From positions 8,413,501-8,477,500 of the forward strand of contig JAJKFH010003627.1 of NCBI GenBank assembly GCA_023333565.1: a stretch of 64,000 nt of DNA. Reading direction: 5' to 3'. Source of the stretch: Puffinus mauretanicus (Eukaryota; Chordata; Aves; Procellariiformes; Procellariidae). Below are positions 52,801 to 62,310 of this stretch, in pieces. The translations under genes were made by a program, and so were the position numbers. The notes beneath the pieces are model-generated. The model worked only from the letters and a program-made list of their open reading frames with translations, was not told the DNA's origin and searched no databases. Each line of letters starts with the position of its first letter. The first letter of the stretch is position 1.

Positions 52801-53530
52801 TTACAGCCTGCAGGGGCCACTGCACGCAGCCACCGATGCAGATCTGCAGCCGGGGCCGCGCGCGCCGGCACAGGTATGCAGCTGGGGAGGCAACAGGTAC
52901 GCAGCCGGAGATGCTCAGTGGCTACGTGGCCGGGGATGCCCACGTGGGTGGGCAGCCGTGGACGGATCCTAACGCAGCACACAGAGATGGAGATGCACAT
53001 AGCGCACTAATGAATCCACGTTTACGCACACCCACGGATGCGCACAGAGGCGTGCACGGGTAAATGTGCTAAGGTGCCCTCACCGGGGAGCGCCCACAGA
53101 TGCACATAACAAGCACGTTTGCATGCGGGGAGGTGTGTGCCCACATGTCTGCTGGCTGGGCGTTTGCCCCCAAACACTAGACCATGGTGAGGGGCTTTCT
53201 GCTCATTGCAGCAGGATGGAGGGACATGGCCCCGCGGGGAGGGGGCCAGGCTGAGCTGGCACAGCCCAGCCCCCCCCCAGCATCCTGCAGCACAGGTCCC
53301 GCTCCCCGGCAGGAGCAAAGGCTGCTGACACACGAAGTGCCTTGGTGGCACTGTGGAGGCAGGTCCTGGCATCAGGGTCTGTCCCACTGCATCCCACCAG
53401 CCAGGCAGCCCCAGGTCTTGCTCCACAGGTGAGACCCATGAAAGCCTGCACTGGTCCAAACTGGAACAGGGTCAGGTCTACTGGTTAAAGCAAAGGGTGC
53501 CCCTCTGGTAGGCTCAGACCAGCCAGCTCC
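52801..53530. other. GC-rich intronic stretch
   Basis: Several spaced CGCACA/GTGCACG-like words at 52850-53110, but no clean tandem unit. No exon recognised. Confidence 0.5.
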
Positions 53531-53536
53531 TTGCTT

Positions 53537-53592
53537 TATGCCTCAGTTTCCCCACCACTGCAGTAGGAAAAAATAATCCTGACCCATCGTGT
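53537..53592 (-). mobile_element. MIR-like SINE fragment
   Basis: ATGCCTCAGTTTCCCCACCA, then CTGCAGTAGGAAAAAATAAT, matches the reversed MIR core (TGCCTCAGTTTCCCCATCTG, TAAAATGGGGATAATAATA). Confidence 0.65.
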
Positions 53593-53599
53593 TTGCACG

Positions 53600-53840
53600 G
53601 AGTCGGGAGGCCGAGCTTGTTAATGTTTGCGAAGTGGGTTTGGCTCCTGTGATAGAGCAAGCCAGAAATGTGAAGGTCATTATTATTAGTAGGATTAAAG
53701 CAATTGAACCCAGCAGTGAGGGGGTACAGGTGAACGAAGCAGCTGTGCTGCGCTCAGCAACAAATCACACACACGCACAACCTCAAACACTGACGGATGC
53801 TACGATCATGGCTCATTTTAGAAACATTGAGCAGAACTAG
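53600..53840. promoter_or_regulatory. Weak enhancer-like block
   Basis: CTTGTTAATGTTTGCG, GTCATTATTATTAGTAGG and AAAGCAATTGAACC in moderately AT-rich sequence next to the MIR-like fragment. Part may be old repeat. Confidence 0.3.
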
Positions 53841-54235
53841 AGAGTTGCCAGAGTACCCTCTAACACTTCTACCCAAAAAATACCCTCCCTGAAGGCAGAC
53901 GGGACCGAGGTCGGCTGTTCCTGCAGATATCCAGAGCCCGTAGGAGTGTCAGTGCCCACGCAGCACATGCACAAATCTCCTGGCACGGGCCCACGTGCAT
54001 CACTTGCCAGCACAGAGGTCCTCACACACAGGACCAGGACCATCTCCTCTGCCCCCATCGGGAGGGACCACGGCATCAGGCAACTTACCCGAACAAAAAT
54101 CTCCCTTTTTTTTTTTTAAGTTTTCAGGTTGTCAAATTTTTTTCTTTCCTCCTTACAAAACAAAAGAGGGAAAAAACATCCTTATCTCGGAAAGCAGAGT
54201 TCAGGAAAAAGCTACTGGTCTTTTGGACTCAGTGA
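53841..54235. other. Mixed intronic stretch with a T-run
   Basis: Poly-T at 54104-54118 and an AT-rich segment to 54180. Nothing else recognised. Confidence 0.5.
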
Positions 54236-54239
54236 GCCC

Positions 54240-54400
54240 CCATTGGTAGCCTCGCTTGTCACGGAGAATTTATCAGCCAAACACAGCGCTGGTATAATGC
54301 GCCATATAACTAGTGCATAAACAAACTTCAGCATGATAAATGCCCTGCTTTGAAGCCATAAAGTTATTAGCTAGTGGCTGTTAGCTACTGCTTAGCATGG
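54240..54400. promoter_or_regulatory. Enhancer-like block
   Basis: GAGAATTTATCAGCC, GGTATAATGCGCCATATAAC, GTGCATAAACAAAC (FOX/POU-like), CATGATAAATGCC and AAAGTTATTAGCTAG. Confidence 0.4.
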
Positions 54401-55440
54401 GACACGCTCCTTCCGTTAACCCCTGGATGCCTCGTCCGCGCTCAGAAGCCCCGGGAGATCTCCGGAGGGCACCTCCACGCAGCGGGAAAGCATGGAGGGA
54501 CCTGGTGGGCAGGGCTGCTTCTGCTGGCACTTAGCTGTGCACTTTGTACTCACTGCAAGGAAAAGGGTGAAGACTGCGGGAGGGAAATGCTTGCCGGGAA
54601 TGGGGCTCTGAAGGCTGGCACCCCCTCGCTCTTCAGCGGCTCCTCTCTCTCCCTCTGCCCCCCAAGAGGCAAATGCAGAGGGGAGCAGGGCCAGGGTGGT
54701 ATGTATGTACCCATGGCTCAGACCTTCCCGGGCTGTACCCGTTTCGGAGATGGGCTCAGATGGGGCTGGAGGAAGGCAGTCACCCCTCCAGCGCCCAGGC
54801 CACCTCCTTTAGATGAAGTGCTGCTGAGGACTCTGAAGCAAAAGCCCAAAATTTTTCCGGCAGCAGCCAGGCTGCGAGCTCTGGTGAGGTGTTTAGAGTT
54901 CCCTCTGCTGCCTGCAGCGCATGGCTGCCTGCAGCTCCTGACGAGCACAGCCTCATCAGAGGCTGGGAGATGCTGGAGAAGCACAGCCGTGCCCCAGGGC
55001 CAGCACCGCTGGCCATGAGCGTGGCTAACCAGCATCAGCAGAGCCAGCAGTGCCAGGGCTCCTGCCAGCACCGGACCTGGGGAGCACCCTCCACTCTGCA
55101 GGGCCAGGCTGTGACACCCATCAAGGTCCTCTGGTCCCCCAGGCCACCTCCTGCCTGCATCCCATGCTCGGATACTGGACCGAGGGAGGGAGCTGGGCGT
55201 GCTGGGGATGGCAGCAGGTCTCCGGCGCTCAGCCCAAGGCGCAGAGGGGGTTACACAGCAGCGTAGCAACTTCTCGGCCACACAGCCCGGAGCCCCAGAG
55301 CCGCAGTGGGAGATGCCGGGGGCAAACTCCCATCCCTTTCCCAGTAAAACCATCCCTGCAAGGAGGCAGGAGATGTCTCAGCAGGGCCAGCCGGGGGGCA
55401 GCGGGACATGGGGCTGCCTCAGCACCTGTTCCTCATTAGA
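54401..55440. other. GC-rich intronic stretch
   Basis: Long open frames on both strands without family resemblance. No RNA gene or repeat recognised. Confidence 0.55.
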
Positions 55441-55570
55441 AGCCCAGTGTTGAAGAAACTCGTAATTAGAGCCCTGAGTATTAATTAATCTCCATGACCC
55501 TCCTCTCATTCTCCTTCCCCTGCTCTCACAACTCAGGAGGTCAAGCCTGGATTATTAACACGTGCATGTA
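55440..55570. promoter_or_regulatory. Small enhancer-like block
   Basis: CTCGTAATTAGAGCC, GAGTATTAATTAATCTCC and GGATTATTAACACGTGC; three ATTA-core clusters in 130 bp. Confidence 0.4.
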
Positions 55571-56200
55571 GAGGATGGCAAGCTCACCAGGCGGGTCGGC
55601 AGACCCTGGGCCATGTCCCCATGTTCAAAGCAGCCAAAGGTGCCCTGTCCCTCCCTGCCACCACGGCATCCCTTCCCTGCTTCCTCTCCCTCGTGGCTGG
55701 GCTTGGCTGGGGACACATCCCACTCGCTTGGGCACAGTCAGCACTTTGGGGACAGCACTTAAATGGGCTGAAACATCCCAGAATGAGCAGAGCTTCCTTT
55801 ATGTTAAGTCTGCCTGCACAATCCCTTGCAGCATGGCTGAGAGCAGAGCCCTGCATCCCAGGGGCCGGGTTGAGCCTCGCTGGAGACAACCTACCCGTGG
55901 AGACCTCCCAGCACGATGGAGTGCAGAGCAGCCAGCCCAGTCCAAAACCATCACCGAAAGGTCTTTGAGCATTCCATCTCTGCTCATCCAGACCTTGCTT
56001 GGGTCTCAGCACTAAGGCAGCCCTGGGGCATGGAGAGGACACGGAGACCTTTTGTGCAGCACGGCCCCTCCATCCCAGGGCTGCCCACGCAGACTCGGAC
56101 GCTTGGGGCACAGACACGGCTCCTGGAAAGGCCACGCTCCCTGGCAAGAAGCTGCCCAGGCGCAACCTGAGGACTGATGTGCTACAGAGAGCTGCCACGG
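55571..56200. other. GC-rich intronic stretch
   Basis: An open frame of 247 codons (55584-56327, minus) has no recognisable domain. Nothing else seen. Confidence 0.55.
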
Positions 56201-56299
56201 AACAAGAAAACAAGATATGAAATAAATCCAAACTTTTCTGACTCCCTGGTAACCACCAACTGCTTCCCTCATCTGATTTTTTCCCCTTTTCTGCTGCAG

Positions 56300-56640
56300 C
56301 AATAAAAAGGGGAAAATCAACATCCAAATGATCTTGTTTATGGCGACTAAATAAGCTGCATGTGCTTAATCCGTTAGAGTTTAATGAATTTACGACTTGC
56401 TTTGGAATTTGACAAGGGCTGTAAAAGAGTAATTAACATTTATCAGTGTGTTTTTTACACACACCCCGCCCTCCTCCCGTCTCCCTTCCCTCCTCCTGCC
56501 GCCTGTCGCGAAGCAGCACTGGGTATCGGGGGGAATATAAAAGTGATCAATTAATTCTTAATAATCTCAGGGAAAGATTGTATAGTCGCAGTATGAACTC
56601 AGGGAGTGTCAATAAACGTGCCAAAGGTTGGTCCCTCCGT
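56300..56640. promoter_or_regulatory. Strong enhancer-like block
   Basis: CCAAATGATCTTG, GTGCTTAATCCG, GAGTTTAATGAATTTACG, GAGTAATTAACATTTATC, GATCAATTAATTCTTAATAATC and GTCAATAAACG. A short GC-rich insert (56461-56520) divides it. High ATTA density without repeats. Confidence 0.5.
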
Positions 56641-59030
56641 TCCTGGCGCTGCTGCAGAGGAATGTGGGCGGCCGGGGAGGGGACGGGGCTGCAGGGGCGG
56701 CGCTTTGGTGGAGCAGCCCTGCACCCCTTTCCTTCTCCATCACTCCACCAGCCTCCAGAGCAGCTTTCTGTCACCGACACGGTGGCCTCTGGGACAGGAG
56801 AAGAGTGAGCAGGAGGCTGGTGGCGAGTGGGGTCCCCATCTAATGCAGCAGCGGTGGCAATTTGGAAACGCAACCCCAGCCGCTCCCTGTGCCAGCCGAT
56901 GGCTCCGTCCTGATAGACCTGAACCCGTTGAGAGTGACCCCAAATCCTCACCACCACGACCGCGGGGCAGCCGAACATCTGCTTAAATGGAGAGCGCAGC
57001 CAGCGGCACCGGCACCTGCGCTGCCCCTGCTGTCACCGCGCTGTCACTCGGCACAGGCGGCCGCCGCTGTTTCAGCTCTGTTAGACACGAGGGGATGTCA
57101 ATGCTGACCCCCGAGACAAGCGAGGGGACTCACACCTCACTTTTGACCGGCCCTCCCAGCCGCTCCGCTGCCGTGGAACGGGGCTGGAAGCAGGGATGCA
57201 ATCTGGGGGTTGCGGGGGGACGAGCCCAGGCTCCCCAGCCACCAGTCCCGGGGCAGGCTGAACGTCACCTAAGGATCCCGGGGGATTTCTGTGCTGGGAG
57301 CCCAGCGTGCCCTGCCCTGAGCCACCTCCCTGGCAGCCCTGGGGAACAAAGCCAGAAGAAGCCACAGCCATCACCTTCCCGGTAGGTAGGACATGTCCCC
57401 TGGCACTGTGCCCGCAGCATCCTGCCCCCAGCACTGGCCTTTGCAGGCATGTGTGCGACCGGGGTGCGGGGAAGCCCACGTGCCTGGGCACCCATGCGGG
57501 AAGAGAGGGGTCAGTGCTCCTTGGGGGCATCAGGCTCCGCAGAGGAGACAGAGAAGCTGTCTCGGCTCGGCTGTGGGGCAGAGGGTCCTGGAGACCCTCA
57601 AACAAAAGTTCAGGATGATAAATCCTCAGAGGTTTGAGACTGTCCGGGGATCTGCTCTGGACAGAAACAAATTCTCTCTGTCGAACATAATGACCCAGAA
57701 ATAAGCAATGCGGCAGGGATGGAAAGGGCTGGACCCAGGGGGTCTGGAAAATCTCGCCCAGCCTCACGCCGAGCGCCGGTGGGGGTGGGAGGTGGAGGCA
57801 GCGATACCCTCCCGGCAGGCTGGGACCCCTGCGCTGGGCACGCACCCACTGGTTGGATGGGGCAGACTTGGGATTTCTTGCCGGGGGGAGTTATTCAAGC
57901 CAGCCCTAGCAGGATGAGTGCAGGACAGGCAGGGAAGAGAAGGGGAAAGTAATGGTGTGAACTTGCCTTCATTTTACCTGACCTGTGGTTTGAGGCCAGC
58001 TGGCTGGCACGGGCTGTGGGGTCGGGCAGGGAGCAGAGCCCGGTGGGGTGTGGGGCTGAGCCCCCACAGAGGGCAAGGAGGCGAGGAAGGGGGGCTGCGG
58101 TGGAGGCACTCTGCATAGCCAAATTATCGGAGAGCAGCAGCTCCCAGCAGCCGCCCAGCAAGGGTCTCCAACCTTGGGCAGGCTTGTGATGCCAGGGGCT
58201 GCACAAAAGTCTGCCCGTCCTGCACACGTGCATCTCGGCAAGGGAGAAATGAAGGCACAGGGAGGGATTTCAGGCCACCAGGACTGGTCCCAGCACACCA
58301 ACATCTGCTCTGCTCACTAGGCAGCAGGTCTGGGTCTCCATCGCATGGGTGGCCCAGCAACATCCATAGCCAAAATTGCTCAGGGATCACTCGCCGGTGC
58401 CAGCTGCCCTGGCTCATGCTCAGAGCGCGGTGTTCCTGCGGTGCTCCACATTGCCCACCAGGCTCCACCACAGACCCCTCGCGTGACCTCGGGATCCCTC
58501 CTCTGCCGTGGAGGAGAGGATGCTGTGGGGCGCTCGGGGGGCAGCGAGGGGGCTGCGCTCCCCCCTGCCTGCGCTGGCTCAGCCGCTCCCGTGTCAGCCT
58601 GTCTAAACAGCACCTCCTCCCGCAGAGGCCTCGCGCCGGGGGTCGGCAGCTCAGCGTCTCTGGGATTTGTCACGGTATCGCCGGAGTTATCAAAAAGCAG
58701 CTTGGACCAGGCATCCCAAAGGGTTGGGTCAACGAGACCCAACAACACCCAGCTGCCAGGAAAGCAGCCTCTGGGGCTGAGGACATGGATGGGACTCAGG
58801 TGGCATTGGGCTGGTCCTCCCTGGCCACCGACACCCTGCCTCACACCAGGCACATGGCTTCACCTCCGTGCAAGGCTGGAACCTCCCCGCCTCACCCCGG
58901 CGTGCGAGGCAGCGCTCGGTAGTGAAGGAGCACGGCTGCGACGGGGCGACGCAAAGCCCCATCGCTGCTTTGCGACGGCACTAATGGATCGGAGACAGCC
59001 CAGCCATGCCCTCGCCTCGCTCCGCTCGGG
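56641..59030. other. GC-rich intronic stretch
   Basis: No exon or RNA gene. Long GC-rich open frames of about 250 codons on both strands lack any family resemblance. An AT-richer spot lies at 57600-57710. Confidence 0.55.
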
Positions 59031-59034
59031 CACT

Positions 59035-59200
59035 GCTGACAGTAGTAACAAAGAGCATTTATCCAGCTGCATTCCCAGTTTCCCCCTGTTTCCATTTCCC
59101 TTTTCTGTCGCTCAGGTGTGACAATTTTAATACCCATAAATAATAAGGCGGATGGTAAGCATAACAGTACATGCAGCCCTGTGGCGGCTTTTCTCCGTCT
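59035..59200. promoter_or_regulatory. Enhancer-like block
   Basis: GTAACAAAGAGCATTTATCC, GTGTGACAATTTTAATACCC and CATAAATAATAAGG (SOX- and homeodomain-like cores). Confidence 0.4.
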
Positions 59201-59284
59201 GCAGGAGACCTTGGGTCACACTTCAGATGGCAGAAGGGCTAGAAGGAGTTAACAGGAGACTCCCAGGTCCCCTAAGCCTCTTGC

Positions 59285-59690
59285 CCAGGGTCTTAAGCCC
59301 ATAAGCAGTGGCGCTAAAGATGATTTTAAGCCATGATTATAAGAAATCTATTGATCTTTTGGACTCTATAATGACAGATTAGCCATTTTAATAAAACACC
59401 TATTAATCATGCATTAACCCTTCTCAGCTATTTGTACATTGAATACCAAATTGACAAGGGCATTGGGATTTCTAGGAGGCTTTTTGGAGGGGGAGGGAGG
59501 GGAGGTTTCTTTAGAAAACAACAACAACAAGAAGAAAATAATGCAAACTTACAGAGGGGGAGAGTTAAAATCATACGATGAGTGGCAGTTGCAGACGCCT
59601 GGGGCCCTCTTTGGTTGTCGCTTCTATCTGGCAATCAATTGACAAGAAATTGAGATTATGAAACATTGCGCCTGTGATCAAAGGAGGCGG
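59285..59690. promoter_or_regulatory. Strong enhancer-like block with TCF/LEF consensus
   Basis: CTTAAGCCC, CCATGATTATAAG, CTATTGATCTTTTGG, CATTTTAATAAAACACC, CTATTAATCATGCATTAACCC, GAATACCAAATTGAC, AATAATGCAAAC (POU-like) and GCAATCAATTGAC. ATCAAAGG at 59677-59684 is a full TCF/LEF consensus. An (AAC/AAG)n spot lies at 59517-59535. Among the best regulatory candidates. Confidence 0.55.
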
Positions 59691-60340
59691 GCATCCTTCC
59701 CCCATCCGAGGCCAAATCTCCACTCCCCCACGGGAACCAACGACAGCGAACGTCAGCGATTTGGCCTTTGGCAGGTACCAGCACGACTTTTAGCGTGAAT
59801 GTGTCCACCAGCCCCACAGGTCATTATGGCAAACTCTGAGCAAGGATGCAACGTCCTAAAGGTGGATCCTACTGGAGCATCTAGATGCCCCTGATTTTTT
59901 TTTTGGAGAGACTTCACTCTGAGAGCGAGCCATCCGGAGAGGGAGAGGAAAAAGAAGGGGAAATGGGGAGAGCAAACACTCCACCAGCTCAGGCCAGCTG
60001 GGAACGGGCACAGGCTGCTTACCCCCTCTCCCTGCCCGCCCTTGAACCCCACAGCATCGGCGTGGGTCGGTCCAGCTTGCGGACCGGCACAGCCCGGGGG
60101 CCTCTTGTGTAAGCGCTGGGGAGGGGGCAGGCGCCGCTTCCTCCTGCCCCGGCCGTTGCAGCCTCAGAAACCACCAAGTCCCCGGTGCGTTAGGAACTGC
60201 CTGGAGGCCGGAGCTTCCTGCAGGTGCCCCGCGCTCATGAATCACACCTTGTCAGGGCTCGGGGTGCCCAACGGCCGGGCGACCGCCGAGATGCCCGGGG
60301 AGCCCTGCCCCGGGATGCACCCGCCTCCCCACCACACCAT
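59691..60340. other. GC-rich intronic stretch
   Basis: No exon, RNA gene or repeat recognised. Confidence 0.55.
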
Positions 60341-60344
60341 CCTG

Positions 60345-60475
60345 GTCAGGCGAGGGTTAAGCAGGCATTAATCACACTGTTTGAGAGACATTTCAAAGCC
60401 TCTTCCAAATATTATAAAAAATGTCTTTAATCATCTAATAGCGCGAACTCCGCTCATGATGGATGGAGAGAAGTC
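60345..60475. promoter_or_regulatory. Enhancer-like block
   Basis: GGCATTAATCACACTG, CAAATATTATAAAAAATG, CTTTAATCATCTAATAGCG and GCTCATGATGGATGG. Confidence 0.4.
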
Positions 60476-60525
60476 GCCTCTCTCCTCCTGATCCTAACAG
60501 ATGAGGCTGAAGAGCTGCTGGTCCC

Positions 60526-60557
60526 GGGGGGGGGGAAGTTGGGGAGGGGGCTGGGGG
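60526..60557 (+). repeat. G-run cluster with G-quadruplex potential
   Basis: G10 at 60526-60535, then G4 at 60541-60544, G5 at 60546-60550 and G5 at 60553-60557, with loops of 1-5 nt. Confidence 0.85.
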
Positions 60558-60589
60558 AAGAGAAGGACATTTCTCAACCTCCCACCAGA

Positions 60590-60755
60590 GCAGTTATAAA
60601 TATGAGGTCATACAGCAAGAGATGATAACGCATTAAGGGCTCTTGAGATATTAGTCTGTCAGCCTCGTTAGACACAGCCTATTTGGGGCTGACTGCATAA
60701 TTAGAGGCTGGGGTACCCATAACTCATGGGTGTTTATACGGTAGGAAGGGGCTAC
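60590..60755. promoter_or_regulatory. Enhancer-like block
   Basis: GCAGTTATAAATATGAGG, GATAACGCATTAAGGG, GATATTAGTCTG and GACTGCATAATTAGAGG. Confidence 0.4.
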
Positions 60756-60929
60756 ACTCACCATCACCCTCAGCACTCTGAGAAGTCATCTTCAGCAGGC
60801 ATCAAATCCCGCTCCCCGCTGCAAAACTAATTCTCTTCTCCCTGGGAACAACGGCTCCCGCTCCCCACCTCCTGCCCTTCCCACAGCCCCACTGCATGCT
60901 CAGTGCACCCACCCTCGCCTCTCCCCTCC

Positions 60930-61040
60930 CTGCGGGTGGGAAATGGGGTTATGGAGGTAAATGACTTGCTCAAGGTGCCCCAAGGTAGTTTGTGACCAAG
61001 CAGAGAAGTCCTGGCTCTCAGTCCCCTGCCCACGGGACGA
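60930..61040 (+). mobile_element. MIR-like SINE fragment
   Basis: AGGTAAATGACTTGCTCAAG, then GTGCCCCAAGGTAGTTTGTG and AGCAGAGAAGTCCTGGCTCT followed by CAGTCCCCTGCCC, follows the 3' half of MIR (AGGTTAAGTGACTTGCCCAA, GGTCACACAGCTAGTAAGTG, CAGAGC, CAGGTCTCCTGACTCCCAGT). Clear despite divergence. Confidence 0.7.
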
Positions 61041-61940
61041 CGTGCTGGGGAACAGCCCGTGCTCTGCCCCACAAGGACTGCACCCCCCTGAGCACCCCCA
61101 GGCAGCTGCCACTGCAGGTTTGGCCCTCCTGTTCCCTTCTGCCCTTCCAGGGAATAGCTCCACGTTGGGCTGGAAACACCTTGGGAGGTGGATATACTTG
61201 GATAAAGATGGTCCTGGGGAAGCTTGAGTGAGTCCAGTGAAAGGCAAAAAATATGCAAGCACTCCAGGACAGCTTGTCAATCCTGCCCTGCTGTGAGCAT
61301 CCCCCACTCCTGACCTGCTGTCCCTCACCTGCAAGGTGCACCAGGGACCCCTTTCTAGCCCAGGATGCTGCCCTGCGTGGGCAATCGCCAAGGGACGGGG
61401 CAGAGCCCCCCCAGTGCTGCTGCACCCAGCCTTCTGGATGCTGCTGGTCTGCCCCAGGGGCTGGGGGGCACCAAGGGGCAGCCAGGGACCCCGTGCTTGG
61501 TGGGGAAGCTGGCGAGGAGCTGGGCCTTCCACGTCCCCTCCACTTTCTCTTCTCAGTTCTGCCTAGGTGGCGGTGAGCACCGAGACGGAAAGGCACTTCC
61601 CAACCAACCCAGCCAAAAAACTGAACCAGTGAAACAGGGAAGGGGAGTGTTTCCCTTCTGCAACCGTGCCGAGCGAGGGCACCGCAAGAGCCGGCTCCTG
61701 CTCGAAAGAGAACAGAGAGGGAGCAGTGAGCGGGGGGGGGGGGCAGGTAAAAGCCAGCCTGTGCACCCAGCGGAGCCGGCTTTGCAGCCCAAGCCTTCCG
61801 AGCAGCGTGTCCCTGTAACCGCCAAAGTCCCTGGCGTGGCCACCCAGCCACCTCATCCCCTCTCCCTGCTCGCCTGCCGCAGCCAGGGAGGGGGCAAGGG
61901 GTCCGCAGAGGAGGGGGCAACCCCATGGCTTCCCAGGCTG
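61041..61940. other. GC-rich intronic stretch
   Basis: A 334-codon open frame (61018-62022, minus) crosses it without a recognisable domain. G12 run at 61732-61743. Confidence 0.55.
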
Positions 61941-61941
61941 A

Positions 61942-62160
61942 GGTAGGATAATGAATCCTGATGGGGGAAGTGACCTTTTCCAAATGCCACATGTCATTGG
62001 ATTTTATATCACACCAGGACAATGTGCCATGGGTATTAAAATCGTTTTTCCAATATAAGTGTGTGTGTGTATGTGTGTGTCAGAGGGAGATGTGAGAAAA
62101 ATAAAATTAAGACGTGAAAATTAGGCTGCCTCTAAACACGGCCTTTAGAAAAGACTTAGG
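61942..62160. promoter_or_regulatory. Enhancer-like block with GT microsatellite
   Basis: GGATAATGAATCC, GTCATTGGATTTTATATC, GGACAATGTGCC (SOX-like) and GGTATTAAAATCG precede a (GT)n stretch at 62057-62080 and AAAATAAAATTAAGACG. Confidence 0.4.
62057..62080. repeat. GT microsatellite
   Basis: (GT)n interrupted by one AT. Confidence 0.88.
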
Positions 62161-62214
62161 TCCTCACAGAGCAGGACTGACAGAGACGATCCATGCCCTT
62201 TGCTCCCGAGATCA

Positions 62215-62310
62215 CGGATGATTTTGTCAGGGGAATATGACTTGTCCAAACCCTGTGACAGAACTAGGGAAAAAAAGCTCAGGAGTCCTGATCCCCATTT
62301 CTAAAGTCTT
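62215..62310 (+). mobile_element. Possible MIR-like SINE fragment
   Basis: GAATATGACTTGTCCAAACC, then CTGTGACAGAACTAGGG and CAGGAGTCCTGATCCCC, echoes the same MIR 3' half as at 60930, but with more divergence. Confidence 0.4.

Noticed and set aside
57081..57845. 254-codon minus-strand open frame
   Set aside because: Same reasons; no family resemblance, no splice or promoter context.
61018..62022. 334-codon minus-strand open frame
   Set aside because: No recognisable domain; it spans a MIR-like fragment and a G12 run, so it is not a plausible gene.
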